In this document: in pieces, positions 41,975 through 49,069 of the stretch
Layout of the letters: each line of letters starts with the position of its first letter
Numbering within the stretch: position 1 is the first letter of the stretch
Assembly (NCBI GenBank): GCA_024276195.1
Contig: JAJRXR010000009.1
Location: forward strand, 1 to 50,411
Length of the DNA: 50,411 nucleotides
Direction of reading: 5' to 3'
DNA from: Planctomycetota bacterium
Lineage (GTDB): Bacteria > Planctomycetota > Phycisphaerae > Phycisphaerales > UBA1924
Translations under genes and position numbers: made by a program
The notes under the pieces: generated by a model
Database searches by the model: none
The model's input: the letters and a program-made list of their open reading frames with translations, nothing else
What the model was told of the DNA's origin: nothing

Positions 41975-42436
41975 CTATCGGTCACCTGCAAGCCACTCCG
42001 GCAGCGCCTGCGGGCGACCGGTCTGATCGACGCAGGCAAGCTCTGTGGTCGCGACAGCGCAGACGCCGTCGGTGGGGGTCGCGGGGTCGGTCGGGTCCGG
42101 GGCTTCGCCCAGGCGCTGGATCAGGGCGATGTCGTACTCGTGCTGGATTTTGATTCTGGACCCGCCGACGACGCGCGAGCGGATCTCGATGAGGTCGTCG
42201 TAGCGGACGGGGCGGCGGTACTTGAGGCTGAGCCTGGTGATGACGAGGAAGACGCCGGCGCGTTCGAGGTGGGCGTAGGTGACGCCCGTGGCGCGGAGGA
42301 GTTCGGTGCGACCCTCTTCGAGCCAGGGGACGTAGGAGGAGTGGTGGGCGACGCCGAAGGGGTCGCACTCGGCGTAGCGGACGCGCAGGCGCAGGGCGCC
42401 GGCGGTCGGGACGGGGTGTGTGGGTTCTGGCTGCAC
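41975..42436 (-). CDS. Hotdog-fold acyl-CoA thioesterase (YbgC-like)
   Basis: A thioesterase of about 153 residues that cleaves acyl-CoA or related thioesters. The core RLRVRYAECDPFGVAHHSSYVPWLEEGRTELLRATGVTY has the catalytic Asp in a YAECDPFGVAHH motif typical of 4-hydroxybenzoyl-CoA/YbgC-type enzymes. It continues with FLVITRLSLKYRRPVRYDDLIEIRSRV. The GTG at 42436 gives a normal-length protein; the open frame extends to 42787 but that part would be unlike the family and overlaps the divergent gene. Ribosome sites are not clear. It has no Tol-Pal neighbours. Confidence 0.82.
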   Translation of the reverse strand: MQPEPTHPVPTAGALRLRVRYAECDPFGVAHHSSYVPWLEEGRTELLRATGVTYAHLERAGVFLVITRLSLKYRRPVRYDDLIEIRSRVVGGSRIKIQHEYDIALIQRLGEAPDPTDPATPTDGVCAVATTELACVDQTGRPQALPEWLAGDR

Positions 42437-42653
42437 GCCCGACTGTATCTGGCCCGGGGCGTTTGTGTCGGTGGGCCTGATGGGGCGGCGGGCGATGGAT
42501 ATACGGATACTGATCGGTATCGCTATGAACGCGAGATTTGAGTCTGCGAGCCATGGTCTTTGATATGAAATGCTCTCCCGCCTCGGTCGGGCAGCAGCGG
42601 CGCCCAGGCGAATGCCGGGGGGGTCAAGACGTGGGCGGGGGTTGAGCCGAACA

Positions 42654-43808
42654 ATGGGCATGAGCGAGACCCGCCCGAAAAAGCCGATCGCCTGGATCCG
42701 CCGACGCGGGCTGTCCGTGCTGGCGCGCGTGAGCGCGCTGTGCGGGATCGCGCTGGTGCTCGCGTGGGGTGTTGGTCGGTGGTTCAACGATGACCACCTC
42801 TGGAGCCAGATGCTGTTCTGGATCCCGACGATCGTGGTGGTGGTGCTGGCCTGGATCGCGCTCCTGTTCTCGGCGGTCTACTCGAAGCTCTCGCTGCGGA
42901 TGGGTGGGGTCAAGCTCAGGCCGTTCCTGTTGGTCGGGGCTCTGGTCGTCACGGGCTGGCTGATCGCAGAGTGGCGCCCGATGAACATCCTCAACGCGAT
43001 CGCTCCGAGGTCTGAGCGCAGTGTGCGCGTCGCGTACTGGAATCTCTCGGTCGAGCGACGGGCGGTGGGCGCGGGCGGGGTTGTTCTCGATCAAGAGCCC
43101 GACATTGCGATCGTCGCCAACATCCGCTCGAACGAGCACCGCGAGCCGCTGCTCAAGGCGATGCGCACGCTCGCGCCCAGCCAGAGCGAGGGCGGCGCGG
43201 TTCATGTGCTCCAGCGCAACGCGGTCTCGGTCAGCGGGCGGTTCCCGATCCGGCGCTGGGGCGTGACGACGCTCGAGCGCGTCACGACACGCCTTGTCGA
43301 TTGGCGCAGCGAGTGGGACACCGGGCGGATTACGTTTATCGAGTTTGACACGGGCGGGGAGCTGGTTGACGACGTGTTTGTGGTGTGGGTTGTGGACCTG
43401 CCGTCGGACCCGACGATGAGCCGGGCGGGTGTGATGCGCGCGGGCGCCAACGCGGTCGCGGCGTGGCAAGGCCCGGCGTTTGTCCCCGACGAGATCGGGC
43501 GCTGGGCGCGTCAGGGCGCGGGCGACGGGGCGGGCGCGTTGGTGGCGGGGTTCCCGGAGGCGGACTTGATTATTGGCGATTTCAACACGCCGCGCGGGTC
43601 GAGGTCGGTGCGCGAGCTTGTCGGCGAGCGCCGGAGCACGCATGCGCAGGCGGGGGTCGGTTCTGGGGGCACATGGGTGCGCCGGGCGGCGCTGTGGGCG
43701 ATCGACCAGGCGTTCACGGGCGAGCGCGTGCGCGCGACCCGCTCGCGCACCATCAACCCCGGGATGTCCGAGCACCGGATGCTCGTGGTCGATCTTGAGC
43801 GGCGTTAG
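42654..43808 (+). CDS. Membrane-anchored endonuclease/exonuclease/phosphatase-family protein
   Basis: A 384-residue protein. After a basic N-terminus, three membrane helices occupy residues about 20-110 (LSVLARVSALCGIALVLAWGV, MLFWIPTIVVVVLAWIALLF, LRPFLLVGALVVTGWLIAEW). An EEP-type domain follows, presumably on the outer face: VRVAYWNLSVERRAVG, IVANIRSN, WVVDLPSDPT, LIIGDFNTPRGSRSVREL, WAIDQAFTG and a final NPGMSEHRMLVVDLE. The usual SDH at the end reads SEH, and the first catalytic Glu is not evident in its usual place, so activity is uncertain. Start may be 42654 or 42660. The divergent gap (42437-42653) holds the inverted repeat GATAC-TGATCG-GTATC. Confidence 0.72.
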   Translation: MGMSETRPKKPIAWIRRRGLSVLARVSALCGIALVLAWGVGRWFNDDHLWSQMLFWIPTIVVVVLAWIALLFSAVYSKLSLRMGGVKLRPFLLVGALVVTGWLIAEWRPMNILNAIAPRSERSVRVAYWNLSVERRAVGAGGVVLDQEPDIAIVANIRSNEHREPLLKAMRTLAPSQSEGGAVHVLQRNAVSVSGRFPIRRWGVTTLERVTTRLVDWRSEWDTGRITFIEFDTGGELVDDVFVVWVVDLPSDPTMSRAGVMRAGANAVAAWQGPAFVPDEIGRWARQGAGDGAGALVAGFPEADLIIGDFNTPRGSRSVRELVGERRSTHAQAGVGSGGTWVRRAALWAIDQAFTGERVRATRSRTINPGMSEHRMLVVDLERR

Positions 43809-43966
43809 AGCGTGGGGACATTGCGCGGGTGTGCTGATTTTGCCCAGTTGAGCGCAAGAATATGGACTTGGGCGCTCTGATCCCGTACTACAGAGCATCG
43901 CGCGAGCGAGCCGGGGTCGTTCCGGTTTGCTTTCCCCTGCGCGCGATCACCTGAAGGAGTTGAGCT

Positions 43967-44812
43967 ATGCGCCTGATCTCGAACGTTGCCGGAGTTATTC
44001 TTGCTCTTGGGATCGGGTCGGGGGGCGCGTTCGCGGGCGATACCCTCATCACCTTTGACGCGGGCGCCGAGGGTTTTTCACTCAACGGGTGGGACACGAC
44101 CAGCCCCGCCGGCGGCAACCCCGGGGCCAACCTGCACTGGCAGAACTTCGTTGACAACTTCGGCATGTCGTTGCGGACGGATACCAACGCTGCCTTCCTG
44201 GGCGATATCTCGCGCTACGGGCAGACCGAGATCGGCGTGGACGTGCTGGTGAACTTTATCGCGTTCTTCGGCACGCCCGTGAGCAGAGAATGGGTTGTCG
44301 AGTTTCGAGATTTCGACAACGTCACGACGGAGGCTCCCTACGTCTCGGTCTGGTACAACCTGGGGACGCTGCCGACGATGACCGAGGACGGGTGGGTGAC
44401 GTTCAGCATCGAGTTTGACCCGACGCAGGTCGCGCTGCCCGCGGGCTGGGGCGGGACGGGCGACGAAGACCCGGAAACGTTCGAGCCGATTCTCCCCGCC
44501 GACCGCACCTTCGCGGACGTGCTCGCGGGCGTGGACCAGATGGTGTTCACGACGTTCGTGCCCGGGTTTTTCTACGGGTTTACAAACTTTGACCTGCAGG
44601 TGGACAACGTGTTTATCCGGTCGGCCAGCCCCGGGTGCAACGAGGCGGATCTGGCGGAGCCGTTCGGGTCGCTGGATTTTTCGGATGTGATCGCATTCCT
44701 GGGGGCGTTCGGCGCGGGCGAGCCCGAGGCGGATCTGGCCGAGCCGTTCGGGGTGTTTGATTTCTCCGATGTCGTCGCGTTCCTGGGCGCTTTCGGGGCT
44801 GGGTGCCCCTGA
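43967..44812 (+). CDS. Secreted protein with GC-type dockerin-like tail
   Basis: A 281-residue exported protein. AAGGAG lies nine bases before the ATG and the signal peptide is MRLISNVAGVILALGIGSGGAFAG. Residues about 25-215 form a beta-rich domain (TLITFDAGAEGFSLNGWDTTSP ... TNFDLQVDNVFIRS) of the kind found in laminin-B-like or carbohydrate-binding modules, but no family is secure. The end is two dockerin-like repeats (EPFGSLDFSDVIAFLGAF and EPFGVFDFSDVVAFLGAF) closing with GAGCP. Two cysteines frame the repeat pair (GCNEADL ... GAGCP). It is convergent with the UDP-sugar dehydrogenase gene. Confidence 0.8.
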   Translation: MRLISNVAGVILALGIGSGGAFAGDTLITFDAGAEGFSLNGWDTTSPAGGNPGANLHWQNFVDNFGMSLRTDTNAAFLGDISRYGQTEIGVDVLVNFIAFFGTPVSREWVVEFRDFDNVTTEAPYVSVWYNLGTLPTMTEDGWVTFSIEFDPTQVALPAGWGGTGDEDPETFEPILPADRTFADVLAGVDQMVFTTFVPGFFYGFTNFDLQVDNVFIRSASPGCNEADLAEPFGSLDFSDVIAFLGAFGAGEPEADLAEPFGVFDFSDVVAFLGAFGAGCP

Positions 44813-44826
44813 TTCTGCGGACGTGA

Positions 44827-46149
44827 CTACGCCGAGACGACCTCACCGCGGACATCCGCGACGGTGCGCATCTTTCCGCGAGTATCGACGATCAGGCGCG
44901 CGTGGGCCGCGACCATGTCCCAGTCGAAGGCGTCGTGGTCGGTGGCGATGATGACCGCGTCGGCGCGTGCGAGGCGCTCGGGCGTGAGTTCGACGGATTG
45001 CATGGCAAGGTCGGTGCGACGCCCGGGGTGGGTCTTGGCGATGTGCGGGTCGGAATAGGCGACGCGGGCGTTGGCGCCCTTGAGCAGGCGGATGATCTCG
45101 GCGCTGGGGCTCTCGCGGACGTCGTCGATGTTCTTTTTGTAGGCGAGACCGAGGACGAGCACGTCGGCGTTGTCGATGGTCGAGGCGCGCTGGCGCAGGG
45201 CCTCTTCGAGTCGGGCGACGACGTGGGCGGGCATGGCGCAGTTGATCTCGCCCGCGAGCTCGATGAAGCGGGCGTCGATGCCGGCCTGGCGCGCGCGCCA
45301 GGCGAGGTAGTACGGGTCGATGGGGATGCAGTGTCCGCCCAGGCCCGGTCCGGGGTCGAAGCGTTGGAAGCCGAAGGGCTTGGTCGCGGCGGCGTCGATG
45401 ACCTCGAGCGGGTCGATCCCGAGCTTTTCGAGGATGAGCTTCATCTCGTTGACGAGGGCGATGTTGACGGATCGGTACACGTTTTCGAGCAGCTTGGCCG
45501 CCTCGGCGACCTCGGCGCAGGACACGGGCACGACCGTCTCGATCGCGGTCCGGTAGAGGGCGGTCGCGAGTTGGGTCGAGGCGTCGTCGATGCCGCCGAC
45601 GAGCTTGGGGATGGATCGCGTCGAGCGCCCGGGCGAGCCCGGGTCCTCGCGCTCGGGGCTGAAGGCGACGAACACATCACGCCCGCACCGGAGGTTGGCG
45701 CGCTCGAGGCGAGGGAGAACGATGTCGCGTGTCGTGCCCGGGTAGGTCGTTGATTCGAGTATGACCAAGCGCCCGGGCGTGAGGACGCTTGCGATGGTGT
45801 CGATGGTGCGTTCGACGTAGGACAGGTCGGGCTCTCGGTTGTCGTCTAGGGGCGTGGGTACGCAGACGAGCAGGGCGTCGGCGTGGGTGAGATCCTTGGG
45901 GTCGCTGGTGGCGCCGAAGCGCCCGGAGCAGAGCAGCTCTTTGGCAAGACCCGGCGCCGGGTGCTGGAGGTAGTCGCGACCGGCGTTGAGGGCGTCGATC
46001 TTGTTCTGGTCGATGTCGAAGCCGATGGTGGGCAGGCCCGCGCGGGCGAAGGCGCGCACCAGCGGGAGCCCGACGTAGCCCAAGCCCAGCACCGCGACGC
46101 ACGCCTCGCGCCGATCGATCTTGCCCAGAAGCTCGGCGTGGTGGTCCAT
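44827..46149 (-). CDS. UDP-sugar 6-dehydrogenase (WbpA/UDP-GlcNAc dehydrogenase type)
   Basis: A 440-residue NAD-dependent enzyme that oxidises a UDP-hexosamine at C6 for surface polysaccharide precursors. The NAD fingerprint VAVLGLGYVGLPL is near residue 20. Next are VCVPTPL, ESTTYPGTT, FSPEREDPG, EAAKLLENVYRSVNIALVNEMKLI, and the catalytic Cys274 in GPGLGGHCIPIDPYYL. The C-terminal domain has VLGLAYKKNIDDVRESPS. The ESTTYPGTT and SPEREDPG forms match WbpA-like enzymes better than UDP-glucose dehydrogenases. The start at 46149 has no strong ribosome site. It follows the GT4 gene after 35 bases and is probably co-transcribed. Confidence 0.9.
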   Translation of the reverse strand: MDHHAELLGKIDRREACVAVLGLGYVGLPLVRAFARAGLPTIGFDIDQNKIDALNAGRDYLQHPAPGLAKELLCSGRFGATSDPKDLTHADALLVCVPTPLDDNREPDLSYVERTIDTIASVLTPGRLVILESTTYPGTTRDIVLPRLERANLRCGRDVFVAFSPEREDPGSPGRSTRSIPKLVGGIDDASTQLATALYRTAIETVVPVSCAEVAEAAKLLENVYRSVNIALVNEMKLILEKLGIDPLEVIDAAATKPFGFQRFDPGPGLGGHCIPIDPYYLAWRARQAGIDARFIELAGEINCAMPAHVVARLEEALRQRASTIDNADVLVLGLAYKKNIDDVRESPSAEIIRLLKGANARVAYSDPHIAKTHPGRRTDLAMQSVELTPERLARADAVIIATDHDAFDWDMVAAHARLIVDTRGKMRTVADVRGEVVSA

Positions 46150-46184
46150 AGACGGATTATTGCGCGCGCCGGGGGTCCGTGTGC

Positions 46185-47378
46185 TCACGCGGCCAGACGG
46201 CGCGTGACGATCCGCTCGTACCGGGAGGTCATGGACTCGAGGCTGAAGCGTTCCAGGGCGTCGGCTCGGGCGTTCTCGCCCATCTCGCCCCAGCTGGCGC
46301 GGTCGTCGAGGGCGCGCTTGATGCCCTGGGCGAAGGCCTCGGGGGTGGCGCTCTGGACGTGCCAGCCGGTGACGCCATCGGTGACGGTTTCGGCTGGCCC
46401 GCCCGAGGCGTGGACGAGCGCAGGGGTGCGCATCATCATCGCCTCGACCACGGAGAGGCCGAACGGCTCGGGGTCGATGCGGGCGTTGATGGCGATATCC
46501 ACGATCGAGTAGTAGCGTTCCGGGTCGGGGACCTGCCCGAGCAGGTGGAGGCGGTGGGGGAGCCCGGCCTGCTCGGCCATCTCGTTGAGGCGCGTGACAT
46601 CCGGGCCGGCGGTGGGGCCGCCCAGGAGCGCCAGGTGCAGCTCGGTCGAGTCGCCCAGCTCGCGCTGGAGCCTGAGCATGGCGTCGAGGACGACGCGCTG
46701 GCCCTTGGAATCGCAGATCCGGGCGAAGATGCCCAGGACGACGGCGTTGTCGTCGATGCCGATCTCGGCGCGCGTGAACGGGATCACGCGCCCCGGGTCG
46801 AAGCGCTGCTCGTCCACGCCCAGGTGGAAGACGATGGGGCTGACGCGCCCCTCGCCCAGGGTGGACGCGGTGAAGGCGCTGTTGGACAGCGGCTGGATGT
46901 TGTAGTGGGCGCACATCCAGCGGAGGAGGCGCTTGTTGATGTCCATGGGGTAGCCGTCGCCGACGTAGTTTGGCATCTCCCAGAAGCAGGGCCTGCGCAG
47001 TGTCTTGGCCAGCAGCCCGGCGACAGGCACAAGGTTGGGCATCAGGAAGTGGACCGCGTCGGGCTTCTCGCGCCCGAGTGCGCGGGTAATCTCTTTGACG
47101 GCCTTCTTGCGGTAGCGCAGCAGTTCAAGCCCCGTGAGCGCGCGGTCGAGCATCCCGCCCGAGAGCTTGGGCGGGGGTTCGAGGCCGATGGTGATGTTCT
47201 CGAAACCGAGTTCGTCGCACTCGTCGGCGAAGGGGCCGTGGGCGAGGGTGATGAGCTTGGGCTTCCAGCCTCGGGCCTTGAGCCCGGAGGCGAGGTTGAG
47301 CACGGCCTGGCGGATGCCGTAGACCTCGACGCCCGTGCAGACCCACGCGATCCGGCGTGTCGTGTTGAACGCGTCCAT
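46185..47378 (-). CDS. Family 4 glycosyltransferase
   Basis: A 397-residue GT-B-fold retaining glycosyltransferase. A GGAGGGG ribosome site precedes the ATG at 47378. N-terminal segment WVCTGVEVYGIRQAVLNLASGLKARGW is the acceptor domain; the nucleotide-sugar domain has LGIFARICDSKGQRVVLDAM, ALLGGPTAGPD, and the E-x7-E motif region DPEPFGLSVVEAMMMRTPALVHASGGPAETV. With the UDP-sugar dehydrogenase downstream it likely builds an extracellular polysaccharide or O-antigen containing a uronic or amino-uronic acid, which is inference. The 289-base region upstream (47379-47667) has no gene; it holds the terminator at 47611-47641 and presumably this unit's promoter. Confidence 0.9.
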   Translation of the reverse strand: MDAFNTTRRIAWVCTGVEVYGIRQAVLNLASGLKARGWKPKLITLAHGPFADECDELGFENITIGLEPPPKLSGGMLDRALTGLELLRYRKKAVKEITRALGREKPDAVHFLMPNLVPVAGLLAKTLRRPCFWEMPNYVGDGYPMDINKRLLRWMCAHYNIQPLSNSAFTASTLGEGRVSPIVFHLGVDEQRFDPGRVIPFTRAEIGIDDNAVVLGIFARICDSKGQRVVLDAMLRLQRELGDSTELHLALLGGPTAGPDVTRLNEMAEQAGLPHRLHLLGQVPDPERYYSIVDIAINARIDPEPFGLSVVEAMMMRTPALVHASGGPAETVTDGVTGWHVQSATPEAFAQGIKRALDDRASWGEMGENARADALERFSLESMTSRYERIVTRRLAA

Positions 47379-47610
47379 CCGACCCCTCCCGGACGCCGAA
47401 CCCGTGGGCGCCCCGGGGTTCGGTCGGCGGTTCCGGGCGGGCGGTGCAGGGGTCAGGGGCAGGGGCCGGCGATTGGGGCTCGGTGCGGACGCACAAACGG
47501 GGGAGGGGAGCGGGAAGGACCGATATCTGTTTCGGTCTTGCGATCCGGGATCGGGTTGAGGTTGTGCTCTGTGCTTTCCGGGAGACGATTTGGTTGTGAG
47601 GAAGTGGAAA

Positions 47611-47641
47611 GAGCCGCGTCCCGGGTGAGGGGGCGCGGCTC
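47611..47641 (-). terminator. Terminator-like hairpin after the dockerin-tailed gene
   Basis: Read on the minus strand, GAGCCGCGCCCC pairs imperfectly with GGGACGCGGCTC around a short loop and is followed by TTTCC. It lies 27 bases past the stop codon of the gene at 47668-48075 and upstream of the GT4 gene. Confidence 0.6.
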
Positions 47642-47667
47642 GAAGAGTGGAAACTGGTTCTGTTCGT

Positions 47668-48075
47668 TTACGGGCAGCCAGCGCCGAAGGCGGTCAGGAA
47701 GGCGACGACGTCGGTGAAGTCAAACATCCCGAAGGGTGGCGCCAGGTCCGCCTGAGGTTCCATGTTGGCGAAGGCGGTGAGGAAGGCGATGACGTCGGAG
47801 AAGTCGAGCACGCCCAGGGGCGCGGCCAGATCCGCGGCGTTGCACCCGCCGCCCCCGACGCCGGCCCAGAAGCCGCCGGTCAGTTCGAGCGCGCCGCCGG
47901 TGAGCGCTGAGCCCGCGTCGTGTTGCCCGATCGTGCCGTTGACCTCAAACTGTCCGCCGGTGGAGATACCTCCGCCCCCGTCGATGGTGTACCAGTCAAT
48001 CGCGTACGGCTGGGCGGAAGCGAGTGGGGCGCAGGCGAGGAGGACCAGAATGGAAAGCGCATGAATGCGTGTCAT
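47668..48075 (-). CDS. Short secreted protein with GC-type dockerin-like tail
   Basis: A 135-residue exported protein. GGAG lies nine bases before the ATG, and the signal peptide is MTRIHALSILVLLACAPLASAQ. The short N-terminal domain AIDWYTIDGGGGISTGGQFEVNGTIGQHDAGSALTGG is a beta-type module common in planctomycete secreted proteins. The remainder is two dockerin-like repeats (APLGVLDFSDVIAFLTAF and PPFGMFDFTDVVAFLTAF) ending GAGCP. The protein consists of little more than the tail and one module. Confidence 0.75.
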   Translation of the reverse strand: MTRIHALSILVLLACAPLASAQPYAIDWYTIDGGGGISTGGQFEVNGTIGQHDAGSALTGGALELTGGFWAGVGGGGCNAADLAAPLGVLDFSDVIAFLTAFANMEPQADLAPPFGMFDFTDVVAFLTAFGAGCP

Positions 48076-48091
48076 GGTGTGTTCTCCGTAA

Positions 48092-49045
48092 TTACTGCCC
48101 GATGGTGGCGGTGTTGAACTCGGCGGTAATGGTGCAGGGCTGGCTGATCGTGACCGGGGGGTACGACCCGCCGATGAGGTGGATTGTCACCCCGGTGTTG
48201 AACGGTGGGAGCGCGTTGATCGCCTCGGGGATGGTGTTGAACGGGTCTCCGGGGAGACCGAGCTCGGTGAACGTATACGAGGCGTTGACCCAGATGCCGT
48301 TCTCCTCGAAGGTGACGACGTCACCGGCTCCGCTGGCGTAGCCGCTGGTGATCTGGGCGACATCGGAGGCGGAGGGCGCCTGGAGCCCGTCTGTGCCGCT
48401 GAAGGAAGGGCGCATGATGTGCGGCCCACCCCCGCCAACGTCATGGGTCAGCCCGACGCTGTGGCCGATCTCGTGCGCGGCGATGAGCGCCATGCTGAGG
48501 CCTGGTCCCGCGTTGTCCTGTTCCCAGAACTCGGCGTCATCGAAGTGGACGTTGCCCGCCCAGGATTCTTCCATCGGATCGACGCATTGTGAGTTCACGC
48601 CCGGAGGAAACCCGGCGTGGGCCAGCGTGCCGTTTGGGCCATCGAACGGGCAGTCCGCGTCGCCGCACTCATCTGGCTCGATGCTGCAGTGGTTGCCGGT
48701 CGCGAACCTGAAGTCGATCGATCTGTTGATGTTGGCAACCCCGATCTCGACGAACTCGATCTGGGCGACGTTGGCCCAGGTCTGGAGGGCCGCGAGTATC
48801 GCGGGGCGCTGCCCGGCGGCGAGGTCTGCCGACGTGTTTTCAACGTGGAAGTAGACCGTTGTGGAGCCCTGGCCTGGGCCGTCCCACCCGTCGCCGGCCA
48901 TCCCGCCGCCCCTGAACTGAACGCCTCCAACAAAGGCTTCGATATCGCAGATGCCCCGCTGCACGGGCTGGGGCGGCTGAGTCGGAGCGCTGCCCGAAGC
49001 GCCTGAGAGTGTGAGCAATGAGAGCGCAACCGTTGTCGGGATCAT
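48092..49045 (-). CDS. Secreted matrixin-type zinc metalloprotease
   Basis: A 317-residue exported metallopeptidase of the M10/matrixin type. AAGGGAG precedes the ATG by about eight bases and the signal peptide is MIPTTVALSLLTLSGASGS. After the start of the catalytic domain (VYFHVENTSADL ... ALQTWANVAQIEFVEI), the zinc site is HEIGHSVGLTH with His191, Glu192, His195 and His201, and the Met-turn is HIMRPSF. A C-terminal region (ENGIWVNASYTFTELGLPGDPFNTIPEAINAL) is beta-rich, a segment frequently attached to such secreted proteins. There is no dockerin-like tail here. It sits 16 bases upstream of a dockerin-tailed gene and downstream of the fibre-like gene, so the three could be co-transcribed. 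Confidence 0.85.
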   Translation of the reverse strand: MIPTTVALSLLTLSGASGSAPTQPPQPVQRGICDIEAFVGGVQFRGGGMAGDGWDGPGQGSTTVYFHVENTSADLAAGQRPAILAALQTWANVAQIEFVEIGVANINRSIDFRFATGNHCSIEPDECGDADCPFDGPNGTLAHAGFPPGVNSQCVDPMEESWAGNVHFDDAEFWEQDNAGPGLSMALIAAHEIGHSVGLTHDVGGGGPHIMRPSFSGTDGLQAPSASDVAQITSGYASGAGDVVTFEENGIWVNASYTFTELGLPGDPFNTIPEAINALPPFNTGVTIHLIGGSYPPVTISQPCTITAEFNTATIGQ

Positions 49046-49069
49046 CTCGAATCTCCCTTTGTATTCGGT

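Noticed and set aside
46185-47378. BshA (GlcNAc-malate synthase) completing a bacillithiol pathway
   Set aside because: The glycosyltransferase pairs with a UDP-sugar dehydrogenase and its N-terminal region lacks the BshA pattern; it fits polysaccharide synthesis better.
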